From Bradyrhizobium macuxiense (lineage in GTDB: Bacteria > Pseudomonadota > Alphaproteobacteria > Rhizobiales > Xanthobacteraceae), in assembly GCF_001542415.1 (NCBI RefSeq), contig NZ_LNCU01000036.1, positions 172,570 to 236,569 on the forward strand: DNA of 64,000 nt. The letters run 5' to 3'. Shown in pieces: positions 18,105-25,920 of the stretch. The notes beneath the pieces were generated by a model. That model was not told where the DNA came from and ran no database searches. It saw nothing but the letters and a program-made list of their open reading frames with translations. Positions within the stretch are counted from its first letter, which is position 1. The number at the start of each line of letters is the position of its first letter. The translations under genes were made by a program, and so were the position numbers.

Positions 18105-18901
18105 TGCAGAAGCCGCCATTCGATCTCGCGGGAAGGGTCGCCATCGTCACCGGCGGCGGCAGGGGCATCGGCGCCGCCATCGTCACGCGGCTCGCACAGG
18201 CCGGCGCGACCGTCGCGATCGCCAACCGGACGCCGGACGTTGCCGAGGCGCTGGCGCGCGAGCTCGCCGCCGACGGATTGGCGGCGCAGTCGGTGCCGTT
18301 CGACAAACTCGACCGGGCGAGCTTGCGCCTGCTGGTCGACGGCGTCGCCGTGCGACACGGCCGGCTCGACATCATCGTGCACAATGCCGGCGGCTGTCCC
18401 TGGTCGTCGCTGGAAGAGCTCGATGAGGCGAGGCTGGAGGAGGCGCTGGCGCTGAACCTCAGTGCGAGCTTCTGGCTGGCGCAGGCTGCGATCCCCCATA
18501 TGCGCGCGATCGGCTTCGGGCGGATTCTGGTGACGTCATCGGTCTCCGCACGCGTTGCGATGGGCGGCGGCGCGCATTATTCGGCGGCGAAGGCCGGCGT
18601 CAACGCCTTCATTCGCGGCGCCGCATTCGAGCTGGCGCGTGACGGCATCACGGTCAATGGTGTCGAGGCCGGGTTCATCGAGAAACCGGGCCGTGGCACC
18701 ATGAGCCAGCCGGAGAACAAGGCGAAGCTCGAGCGCTTCATCCCGATGGGGCATATGGGCAGCGCAGACGACATCGCCTGCGCGATGCTTTATCTTGCTT
18801 CCGCCGAAGCCGAATATGTCACCGGGCAAACCATCGTCGTCGACGGCGGTTCGACCCTGCCGGAAACCGGGTTTGCCGTCGAACGGCAATGGGGATTGTA
18901 G
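18104..18901 (+). CDS. Short-chain dehydrogenase/reductase
   Basis: This 265-residue classical SDR starts on the last base of the preceding stop (TGATG). The cofactor motif TGGGRGIG is near residue 18, NNAG appears as HNAGG, the catalytic Ser is in VTSSVSARV, and the catalytic YxxxK is YSAAK. It interconverts an alcohol and a ketone with NAD(P)(H). The substrate is unknown; the neighbours suggest a hydroxy intermediate from amino-compound breakdown. A second SDR follows directly. Confidence 0.9.
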   Translation: MQKPPFDLAGRVAIVTGGGRGIGAAIVTRLAQAGATVAIANRTPDVAEALARELAADGLAAQSVPFDKLDRASLRLLVDGVAVRHGRLDIIVHNAGGCPWSSLEELDEARLEEALALNLSASFWLAQAAIPHMRAIGFGRILVTSSVSARVAMGGGAHYSAAKAGVNAFIRGAAFELARDGITVNGVEAGFIEKPGRGTMSQPENKAKLERFIPMGHMGSADDIACAMLYLASAEAEYVTGQTIVVDGGSTLPETGFAVERQWGL

Positions 18902-19672
18902 ATGCCGCGGCTCGAAGGAAAGACGGCGCTGGTCACGGGAGCCGCGACCGGCATCGGCCGTGCCACGGCACTGCTGCTGGCGAAGCATGGCGCGCGCGTG
19001 GTGTTGTTCGGCCTTGGCGAAACCGAGCTGCAGGGGGCCGCAGCCGAAGCCGGCGGGCTCGCCGTTCACGGCGACGTCACCCAGGCTGCTGATATAGCGA
19101 CGGCGATCGGGGCCTGCGGCGCGCGGCTCGACATTCTCGTCAATGCCGCCGGCCTGATCATCCCCGATCAGCCCGCAAACGTCTCCGACCACGTGTGGGC
19201 CAAAACCCTCGACGTCAATCTCACCGGGACGATGCGCGTCTGTCGCGCGGCCCTGCCGCTGCTCCGGCAGCGCGGCGGCGCAATCGTGAATATCGCCTCC
19301 GTCGCCGCGTTCAACGCCAGCCCGGATAGCGCGAGCTACGCGGCCAGCAAGGCGGCTGTCGTCGCCTATACGCGCTCGCTGGCCTATGCGCACGGTGCCG
19401 ACGGCATTCGCGCCAACGCCGTGGCGCCCGGATGGGTGCGCACGCCGATGAGCGACTACGAGATGCGGTTGCTTGCGGAGCAGAACGGCACGACGCCCGA
19501 CGCAGAATCCCAGGCGATCGAGCGGCGGATCGCGCTGGGACGGATGGCCGAGCCTGCGGAGATCGCAGCCTGCTGTCTCTTTCTGGTGTCCGACGAGGCG
19601 TCCTTCGTGACGGGCGCTGTATTGGTTGCCGATGGCGGTGGCCGCGCACCGACGCAGCATCGCGCGGTTTAG
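18902..19672 (+). CDS. Short-chain dehydrogenase/reductase
   Basis: This 256-residue SDR begins at the base after the first SDR's stop. It has TGAATGIG, the NAAG motif as VNAAG, the catalytic Ser in VNIASVAAF, the YAASK catalytic pair, and the PGWVRTPM loop. The two SDRs differ clearly in sequence, so this is not a recent tandem copy. It closes the four-gene coupled set that begins with the ALDH. Confidence 0.9.
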   Translation: MPRLEGKTALVTGAATGIGRATALLLAKHGARVVLFGLGETELQGAAAEAGGLAVHGDVTQAADIATAIGACGARLDILVNAAGLIIPDQPANVSDHVWAKTLDVNLTGTMRVCRAALPLLRQRGGAIVNIASVAAFNASPDSASYAASKAAVVAYTRSLAYAHGADGIRANAVAPGWVRTPMSDYEMRLLAEQNGTTPDAESQAIERRIALGRMAEPAEIAACCLFLVSDEASFVTGAVLVADGGGRAPTQHRAV

Positions 19673-19933
19673 CGGCGCATCATCCCCAACACCTTCAGCC
19701 AGCCTGGTGCTGGCCTTGGACCGATCATCGCGCAAGGCACGTCGACGACGCCGTCAACCGTGCGGCGAGATCGAACCTGCGCGCCTCTCGTTCCGCCCTT
19801 CCTCCGGCTTCCCCTCAGCTCGGCGCGATCTCCCATTGACAGGTCAGTCGTTCTGATAGAATTATAACACAGTAAGTTGTAATAATAACAAAATGTCACC
19901 ATCGTAGCAGCGATGGGTTAGCGGGAGGAGAAT
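19673..19933 (+). promoter_or_regulatory. Control region of the Rbs-type transporter operon
   Basis: The first half holds no feature beyond a weak GCCAG/CTGGC hairpin after the SDR stop. The second half turns AT-rich. A perfect TTGACA (-35) lies at 19836-19841, with TAGAAT or AATTAT as candidate -10 boxes at 19857-19865. Downstream is an imperfect inverted pair TTATAAC/GTTGTAA, and GTTGTAATAATAACA at 19876-19890. The last element recurs with 13 of 15 bases conserved in the region upstream of deoC, again about 40 bases after a TTGACA. A DeoR-family protein encoded between the two sites is the obvious candidate to bind it. Confidence 0.55.
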
Positions 19934-21526
19934 GTGGAGCCGTCTGGTTCGGTTGCAGCACAGCCCGGGCCGCCGACGCCGCTTGTGATGGTCAACGGCA
20001 TCAACAAGCGCTTTGGCGGCGTGCGTGCGTTGCGCGACGTGAACCTGGAGGTCCGGGCCGGCGAGGTGCTCGCGCTGCTAGGCGAGAATGGCGCCGGAAA
20101 ATCGACGTTGATCAAGATCCTCAGCGGCGTCCACGCCCCTGACGGCGGCGCAATCGAGATCGAAGGCCGGCCGGCGGCGTTCGACAGTCCGGCCAAATCG
20201 CGCGAGGCGGGGATCGCCGTCGTCTACCAGGATCTGAGCCTCGTTGAATCGCTCAGCGTTGCGGACAATCTGTTGCTCGGCCGCGAGCCGCTGGCCCGCT
20301 TCGGCTTTGTCAGGAAGCGCGCGTTGATGGCGCAGGCCGAGGCGTTCCTGGCGCAACTCGGCATTCCCCTGGATATCAAGGCGACCGTGGGCTCGCTGCC
20401 CTTCGCCTACCGCCAGATGACGGAGATCGCGAAGGCGCTGATGGGCGAGGTACGGCTGCTCATCCTCGACGAGCCGACGTCTTCGCTGACATCAGACGAG
20501 GTCCGTATCCTGTTCGACGCGATCGGCAAGGTGACGCGCCGCGGCGTCGGCGTAATCTATGTGACGCATCGGTTGAACGAGGTGTTCGAGATCTCGCAGC
20601 GTGTCACCGTGCTCCGCGACGGCGCCAACGCCGGCACCTTCGTCACCGCAGATACCGACATGAAGCGCCTTGTGAATGCGATCGTCGGCAGCGATCGGTT
20701 GGCGCCGGCGGCGCCTCGCGCCGCGCCGCCCACCACCGCTTCCTTCGAGACGGCGCAGGTCCTGTCCCTGTCGAACGTGTCAAACGATCGGCTGCGCGCC
20801 GTCGACCTGTCGATTCTCAAGGGCGAGATCCACGGCCTGGCCGGACTGATCGGCAGCGGCCGCACCGAGATTCTCGAGACGATCTTCGGCCTCCGGTCGG
20901 TCGACGACGGTACGTTCGAAATCGACGGCCGGCGATGGCTGCCGAAGAACCCGGCCGACGCGATCGATCAGGGCATCGCCCTGGTGCCCGAGGATCGTCA
21001 CGTGGGCCTGGTGCTGGACCACTCGATCGAACGCAATGTCACGCTGTCGCGATTGCCCTATTTCTCGCGTTGGGGCTGGATGCAGCAACGCGCTGCCGGC
21101 AAGCGCGCCGAGACCGCGATCAGCAGGCTCGCGGTGAAGGCGCAGGGCGCATCGAGCTTGGTCAGGACGCTCTCCGGCGGCAACCAGCAGAAGGTCGTGT
21201 TCGGAAAGTGGAATGATCCGCGTCCGCGCGTGCTGCTGCTCGATGAACCTACCGTCGGCGTCGATGTCGGCGCGCGCGAGGAAATCTATGGCGTGATCCG
21301 CCATGCCGTCCGTGACGGCACCGGCGTTCTCGTCGTCTCGTCCGACTTGGTCGAATTGATCGAGCTCTGCGACCGCATCTCCGTGATCGTCGACGGCCGC
21401 GTCGCCCGGACCTTGCTGCGCGGCGAGATCGACGACGCCGAGGAACTGCACCATCTCCTTCAACTGTACCAGGCCTCCGGCCCAAGCGCATTGGACAAAG
21501 GCGCATCGCAAGAGCTGCCAGCATGA
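19934..21526 (+). CDS. Sugar ABC transporter ATP-binding protein (RbsA/MglA type)
   Basis: This 530-residue protein has two fused ABC domains, the CUT2 sugar-importer layout. Domain 1 has Walker A GENGAGKST at residues 50-58 and Walker B LLILDEPTSSLT. Domain 2 has the degenerate loop GLIGSGRTE, then LSGGNQQKVVFGKW and VLLLDEPTVGVDVG. The start is a GTG at 19934 with GGAGG five bases upstream; an ATG at 19988 is the other option. It is first in an ATPase-permease-binding protein operon next to deoC, a kinase and a mutarotase, so a pentose or deoxypentose ligand is likely. Confidence 0.92.
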   Translation: MEPSGSVAAQPGPPTPLVMVNGINKRFGGVRALRDVNLEVRAGEVLALLGENGAGKSTLIKILSGVHAPDGGAIEIEGRPAAFDSPAKSREAGIAVVYQDLSLVESLSVADNLLLGREPLARFGFVRKRALMAQAEAFLAQLGIPLDIKATVGSLPFAYRQMTEIAKALMGEVRLLILDEPTSSLTSDEVRILFDAIGKVTRRGVGVIYVTHRLNEVFEISQRVTVLRDGANAGTFVTADTDMKRLVNAIVGSDRLAPAAPRAAPPTTASFETAQVLSLSNVSNDRLRAVDLSILKGEIHGLAGLIGSGRTEILETIFGLRSVDDGTFEIDGRRWLPKNPADAIDQGIALVPEDRHVGLVLDHSIERNVTLSRLPYFSRWGWMQQRAAGKRAETAISRLAVKAQGASSLVRTLSGGNQQKVVFGKWNDPRPRVLLLDEPTVGVDVGAREEIYGVIRHAVRDGTGVLVVSSDLVELIELCDRISVIVDGRVARTLLRGEIDDAEELHHLLQLYQASGPSALDKGASQELPA

Positions 21527-22515
21527 CCGAATTGACCGCACCCAACATCGTGACATCGCCGACACCATCTGATCGCCGGCGCAAGCTGTTGCAGAACCTG
21601 CTGCGTGGCGAGCGGCCGTACATGCTCTACATCGCCTTCGTGATCCTGCTCGTCGTGTTCAGCCTGTCCTCGCCCTGGTTCCTGTCGGTCGAGAACTTCC
21701 TGAACATCGGCCGGCAGACCACGCTGGTGTCGATCATTGCCGTCGGCATGACCTTCGTCATCATTGCGCGCCAGATCGATCTCTCGATCGCATCGACGCT
21801 GGCGCTCTCGGGCATGGCGGCTGCGCTGGCGATGAGCCATGTCGACAACAGCTGGATCGTCGGCGCCGCGGCCGGGCTCGGCACCGGCGCGCTGGTCGGA
21901 TTGCTCAACGGCATCCTGACCACGCAGCTTTCGATCCCGTCCTTCCTCGTGACGCTGGGCACGCTCAGCATGGCGCGCGGGCTGGCGATGATGGTGACCA
22001 ACACCAAGCCGGTCATCATCACCAATGAGACTTATTTTGCGATCTTCGGCGAAGGCTCGTTCTTCGGCATACCTGTGCCGATCGCCTGGACGCTGGCGGC
22101 GATGATCGTCGGCATCCTGCTGCTGCACTACAATGTGTTCGGTCGAAGGATCTACGCGGTCGGCGGCAACCCGACCGCGGCGCTCTATTCCGGCATCAAT
22201 ACCAAATGGGTGACGACGGCAGCCTTCGTCCTCACTGGGACGCTGGCCGGTCTCGCGGCGCTGGTGCTGTCGGCGCGTTCGCATGCGGCGCGGCCCGACG
22301 TCGTCCAGGGCATGGAGCTCGACGTCATCGCGGCCGTCATCCTCGGCGGCTGCAGTCTGTTCGGCGGGCGCGGCTACATCCTGGGAACGCTGTTCGGCAG
22401 CCTGATCATCGGCACGCTCAACAACGGCCTCGTGCTGCTCGGCGTCAGCTCGCCGATGCAGCTCGTGATCAAGGGCGCGATCATCGTTGCCGCGGTTGCT
22501 TTCACCAAACGCTAG
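21523..22515 (+). CDS. Sugar ABC transporter permease (RbsC type)
   Basis: This 330-residue inner-membrane protein overlaps the ATPase stop by four bases (ATGA). It has about nine or ten hydrophobic helices. IIARQIDLSIASTLALSGM and the late GMELDVIAAVILGGCSLFGGRG segment, the ATPase-coupling loop, are hallmarks of CUT2 permeases. It forms the pore of the Rbs-type importer, probably as a homodimer. Confidence 0.92.
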   Translation: MTELTAPNIVTSPTPSDRRRKLLQNLLRGERPYMLYIAFVILLVVFSLSSPWFLSVENFLNIGRQTTLVSIIAVGMTFVIIARQIDLSIASTLALSGMAAALAMSHVDNSWIVGAAAGLGTGALVGLLNGILTTQLSIPSFLVTLGTLSMARGLAMMVTNTKPVIITNETYFAIFGEGSFFGIPVPIAWTLAAMIVGILLLHYNVFGRRIYAVGGNPTAALYSGINTKWVTTAAFVLTGTLAGLAALVLSARSHAARPDVVQGMELDVIAAVILGGCSLFGGRGYILGTLFGSLIIGTLNNGLVLLGVSSPMQLVIKGAIIVAAVAFTKR

Positions 22516-22618
22516 TCGTGGTCAGGCGCATCGCATGAGGACAAGGTCATTGCGCTGCGCGGGTAGGGGTAAGGTCGCTGGCCCTCCGGTCAATCGGCGA
22601 CCAAAACGGGAGGAAACA

Positions 22619-23770
22619 ATGAAGCCAATCTTGCGACAAGCCTTGCCGCTGACCGCGCTGATCGCGGCCACGGCGATCTCGATTGCTCCCTCGGCCCGCG
22701 CCGAAGTGCCGGCGACCTGCGTCAAGGGCGTCGATCTCGCGACACTCGGACCGAAATCGATCGTCGGCCAAGGGCCGCATGGCGAGAAGGCCGCCTCGCC
22801 CGAAGTGCTGGCGCTGTCGGACGCCGATGCCGCCAAGGTCAAGGAGAAGCACTTCAAGGTCGGCATCTCCATGCAGACCGTCAACCTCGACTGGTCGCAG
22901 CTGCAGATCCAGGGCATCACCGACACGCTGAAGAAATATGGCGTGACGGTCACTGGCGTCGCATCGGCCGAGTACCAGGTGGACAAGCAGATCGCGGACA
23001 TCGAGAACACGATCCAGCAGCATCCGGACGGCATCATCTCGATCCCCGTCGATTTCACCGCGACCGCGCCGACCTACAAGAAAATCGCCCAGGCCGGCAT
23101 CAAGCTGGTCCTGATGGACAGCATCCCTACCGGCCTCAAGCACCCGGAGGAATATGCGGCGATGGTCTCGGCTGACAGCCAGGGCAACGGCCAGATCGCA
23201 GCGCAAATACTTGCATCCTGCGTGGCGCAGGGCGGCACCATCGGTCTCGTCAATTTCGGCGTCGACTATTTCAGCACCAATGAGCGCACTAAGGGCGTGC
23301 GCGAATGGATGAAGAAGAACCGGCCGGACATCAAGATGAAGCAGGTCGATTTCACCGACCCGCCGAAGGTCTCGCAGATCGCGGGCGACTTCCTCACCGG
23401 CAATCCTGACATCAAGGGACTGTTCGCGGTCTGGGATCAGCCGGCGCTGGACACGCTGAGCTCGATGCGCGCCCAGGGTATCGACATTCCCGTCACGACC
23501 GTCGACCTCGGTCTACAATCGGCGATCGAGATTGCCAAGGGCGGTCCGTTGAAGGCGACCGGCTCGCAACGGCCCTATGACCAGGGCGTCGCAGAAGCGT
23601 TGGCAATGATGAACGCTCTGTTGGGCAAGGAGACGCCGGCCTGGATCGGCGTGCAGTCGCTGCCGGTGACGCAGTCGAACGTGCTGGAATCCTACAAGAC
23701 GGTGTTCAAGAAGGAGCCGCCGCCGGAGCTCGCTGACGCCTGCAGCAAGGCCAAGCCCGCCTGCAACTGA
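22619..23770 (+). CDS. Periplasmic sugar-binding protein (CUT2 type)
   Basis: The 383-residue binding protein has a Sec signal peptide with a cut after ARA near residue 27, then a two-lobed ribose-type fold: KVGISMQTVNLDWSQLQIQGI opens lobe one, and DGIISIPVD, GGTIGLVNFGVDYFST and VTTVDLG follow. GGGAGGAAACA precedes the ATG; the upstream in-frame extension lacks a signal and is rejected. The about 50-residue segment between the signal and the fold is longer than in E. coli RbsB. It should capture the sugar for the preceding permease. Confidence 0.9.
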   Translation: MKPILRQALPLTALIAATAISIAPSARAEVPATCVKGVDLATLGPKSIVGQGPHGEKAASPEVLALSDADAAKVKEKHFKVGISMQTVNLDWSQLQIQGITDTLKKYGVTVTGVASAEYQVDKQIADIENTIQQHPDGIISIPVDFTATAPTYKKIAQAGIKLVLMDSIPTGLKHPEEYAAMVSADSQGNGQIAAQILASCVAQGGTIGLVNFGVDYFSTNERTKGVREWMKKNRPDIKMKQVDFTDPPKVSQIAGDFLTGNPDIKGLFAVWDQPALDTLSSMRAQGIDIPVTTVDLGLQSAIEIAKGGPLKATGSQRPYDQGVAEALAMMNALLGKETPAWIGVQSLPVTQSNVLESYKTVFKKEPPPELADACSKAKPACN

Positions 23771-23820
23771 GGTTTCGGATTCCGATGCGCGGTCCCGCAA
23801 GGCCGCGCGTTGTGAAGCAG

Positions 23821-23856
23821 CCTGATCCGGGCGAGCCAGCCCCCGCCCGGGTCAGG
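23821..23856. terminator. Bidirectional hairpin between convergent genes
   Basis: A 13-bp stem CCTGATCCGGGCG/CGCCCGGGTCAGG, with one G-T wobble and a ten-base loop, lies between the binding-protein gene and the convergent DeoR gene and overlaps the last DeoR codons. A smaller GCGCGG/CCGCGC hairpin sits at 23787-23808. There is no strong T-run, so it may need Rho or act mainly by stabilising mRNA 3' ends. Confidence 0.6.
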
Positions 23857-24652
23857 TTGCGTTGGTCACATACGCGACGGGAAGACTGCGGAAGTGCTTG
23901 CGCATGTCCGATGACGCGGCGCCGCCGACGATGATCCGTGAGAACGCGCCGATGTCCGAGAAGAACGCCGGCTTGAGGCTGCCGAGCTTGCTGGCATCGA
24001 CCACCAGGATGCTCTCCATCGCGGTGGCAATCACGGCCTGCTTGATTGCGACTTCGTGAAAGTTCGAGCAACTGGCGCCGCGGGTCCAGTGCACGCCGCC
24101 GGCGGATATGAAGGCCTTGTTGATCCCGAGTCGTCGCAGGTACGACAGGCCGTCGTCGGACGAAAACGACTGCGACGAGGGATGGTAGAGCCCGCCCATC
24201 AGCATCACCTGCGTCGCCGGTCGCCGCGTCACGATCGACGCCACGTTCATCGAATAGCAGATCACCGAGAGCGGCAGATCCTCGGGCAGGCAATCCGCCA
24301 GCGACTGCATCGTGGTTCCGCAGTCGATGAAGATCGTGTCGCCTTCCTTGATCGAGGCGGCGGCGGAGCGGCAGGCGAGCAGCTTGTCCTGGGTGTGCTG
24401 GTCGATCTCCTGCTCGAACGTGTACTTGATCCCGGTCGGCGACGCCGCGTTCACGACATAGCCGCCGAGCAGGGCGAGTGCCGCCTCGGGACCGGCGAGA
24501 TCGCGTCGCACCGTCATTTCGGAAACCTTGAGCAATTCGGCGGCATCCTTCAGGTGCAGCGCGCCGCTGCTCTCGACGGCGCGGCGCAGCCTTTGCAGGC
24601 GCTGAACGCGCGTCTCGCTTGGTCGTGTCGGTGTTTCAGCCATTTTGGTCAC
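23852..24652 (-). CDS. DeoR/GlpR-family transcription regulator
   Basis: The 266-residue regulator has the DeoR N-terminal helix-turn-helix (LHLKDAAELLKVSEMTVRRDLAG, about residues 33-55) and the sugar-phosphate-sensing C-terminal domain with IFIDCGTTMQSLA and a late VVDASKLG segment. Members usually repress sugar operons and release DNA when a phosphorylated intermediate binds. It is transcribed away from deoC and convergently with the Rbs-type transporter, between two copies of an AT-rich palindromic element. That makes it the likely regulator of the whole locus. The ATG at 24643 is an alternative start. Confidence 0.9.
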   Translation of the reverse strand: MTKMAETPTRPSETRVQRLQRLRRAVESSGALHLKDAAELLKVSEMTVRRDLAGPEAALALLGGYVVNAASPTGIKYTFEQEIDQHTQDKLLACRSAAASIKEGDTIFIDCGTTMQSLADCLPEDLPLSVICYSMNVASIVTRRPATQVMLMGGLYHPSSQSFSSDDGLSYLRRLGINKAFISAGGVHWTRGASCSNFHEVAIKQAVIATAMESILVVDASKLGSLKPAFFSDIGAFSRIIVGGAASSDMRKHFRSLPVAYVTNAT

Positions 24653-24814
24653 CGAGCTTGCTTATCCGGTTGACAATGATCTTACAATGTTGTGAGTTTA
24701 TCAACGGTAGCATGTTAGAATAATAACATGGAGCCCACAGGGACAATCCAACGTCTGGTCATGTCGTGCGTCGGCAGGCTGCGTGCTCCAGCGCGCAAGG
24801 TCTGGGAGGATCAC
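24653..24814. promoter_or_regulatory. Divergent control region between deoR and deoC
   Basis: This AT-rich stretch has TTGACA at 24670-24675 and a TACAAT at 24683-24688 that could pair with TTGCTT at 24659. A perfect inverted repeat CATGTTA-N6-TAACATG lies at 24711-24730 and contains GTTAGAATAATAACA, nearly identical to the element before the Rbs-type operon. Position and symmetry fit an operator for the adjacent DeoR protein. Confidence 0.55.
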
Positions 24815-24865
24815 ATGTTGCAATCCGGACATCCAACTTATCTGGCGTTTCAGTCGATTCGCTAG
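24815..24865 (+). CDS. Possible 16-residue leader peptide upstream of deoC
   Basis: An ATG at 24815 has a strong ribosome site (GGGAGGA at 24804-24810) and opens a 16-codon frame, MLQSGHPTYLAFQSIR, ending in TAG 16 bases before the deoC ATG. deoC itself has no comparable ribosome site, so ribosomes may load here and re-start. The peptide shows no run of one amino acid that would suggest classic attenuation. It could instead be a chance frame, with deoC starting elsewhere. Confidence 0.35.
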   Translation: MLQSGHPTYLAFQSIR

Positions 24866-24881
24866 CACCGCGGGCGTCTCG

Positions 24882-25910
24882 ATGACTCACAGCGTCCTTA
24901 TGCAGAATCCGTCAGCGTTGCCGGTGCAGCCGCATGCCCGCGGCGAGGCGCAACCCTATCCGGTCTCACGCAACGGCGGCCGTCCGCTCGAGATGGATTG
25001 GGTCGACGAGATTAGGATCAATCTGTCTGCCGCTGAACGGCGCGTGGCGAGCCTGCCGGGCCGGCGCACGGTCAAGAAAGACGCGCAGGCGGCGTGGCTC
25101 CTCAAGGCGGTCACCTGCATCGACCTGACGACCCTCAATGGCGACGACACCGCCGAACGCGTGAAGCGCCTTTGCGCCAAGGCCAGGGCTCCCGTGCGAA
25201 ACGATATTCTCGAGGCGCTCGGCTTTGCCGGGCGAGGGCTGCACACCGGCGCGGTCTGTGTCTATCACCGCTTCGTCGCCACGGCGGCTGAAGCACTCGA
25301 CGGATCGGACATTCCGGTCGCCGCGGTGTCGACCGGATTTCCCGCAGGCCTCGTGCCCCATGATCTGAAGCTCAAGGAGATCGAAGCTTCGGTTCGGGAC
25401 GGCGCGCAGGAGATCGACATCGTCATCACCCGCGAGCACGTGCTGACCGGCGATTGGCGCGCGCTCTACGCCGAGGTGAAAGATTTTCGCGCCGCCTGCG
25501 GCACTGCGCATCTGAAGACCATTCTGGCGACCGGCGATCTCAAGACGTTGCGCAATGTCGCCAAGGCGTCGATGGTCTGCATGATGGCCGGCGCCGACTT
25601 CATCAAGACATCGACCGGCAAGGAAGGCGTGAACGCGACATTGCCCGTGACGCTCGCGATGCTGCGGATGATCCGGGTGTATCAGGAGCGCACCGGCTAC
25701 AAGATCGGCTTCAAGCCGGCCGGTGGAATCTCGACGGCAAAGGACGTGCTCAACTATCAGTTCCTGATGAAGGAGGAATTAGGCCGCGACTGGCTGGAGC
25801 CGGATCTGTTCCGCATCGGCGCGTCGAGCCTGCTTGCCGACATCGAGCGCCAGCTCGAGCACCACGTCACCGGCCGCTACTCGGCCTTCAACCGCCACCC
25901 CGTGGGATGA
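24882..25910 (+). CDS. deoC: Deoxyribose-phosphate aldolase
   Basis: The 342-residue class I aldolase has Schiff-base Lys242 in ADFIKTSTGKEG and the second active-site Lys278 in GFKPAGGISTAKD, with LTTLNGDDT and VSTGFPAGLVPHDLKLKEIE upstream. Its length matches the long DERA type found in animals and many alpha-proteobacteria rather than the about 260-residue E. coli form. It splits 2-deoxyribose 5-phosphate into glyceraldehyde 3-phosphate and acetaldehyde. The aldehyde dehydrogenase starting 10 bases downstream could oxidise the acetaldehyde. The start is uncertain: ATG 24882 has a weak ribosome site, 24900 is an alternative, and a GTG at 24783 opens the frame further. Confidence 0.95.
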   Translation: MTHSVLMQNPSALPVQPHARGEAQPYPVSRNGGRPLEMDWVDEIRINLSAAERRVASLPGRRTVKKDAQAAWLLKAVTCIDLTTLNGDDTAERVKRLCAKARAPVRNDILEALGFAGRGLHTGAVCVYHRFVATAAEALDGSDIPVAAVSTGFPAGLVPHDLKLKEIEASVRDGAQEIDIVITREHVLTGDWRALYAEVKDFRAACGTAHLKTILATGDLKTLRNVAKASMVCMMAGADFIKTSTGKEGVNATLPVTLAMLRMIRVYQERTGYKIGFKPAGGISTAKDVLNYQFLMKEELGRDWLEPDLFRIGASSLLADIERQLEHHVTGRYSAFNRHPVG

Positions 25911-25920
25911 GACTCCGGCG

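Noticed and set aside
24783-24881. Extended deoC start at a GTG
   Set aside because: No ribosome site precedes it and the added residues are unlike aldolase N-termini, though the true start remains uncertain.
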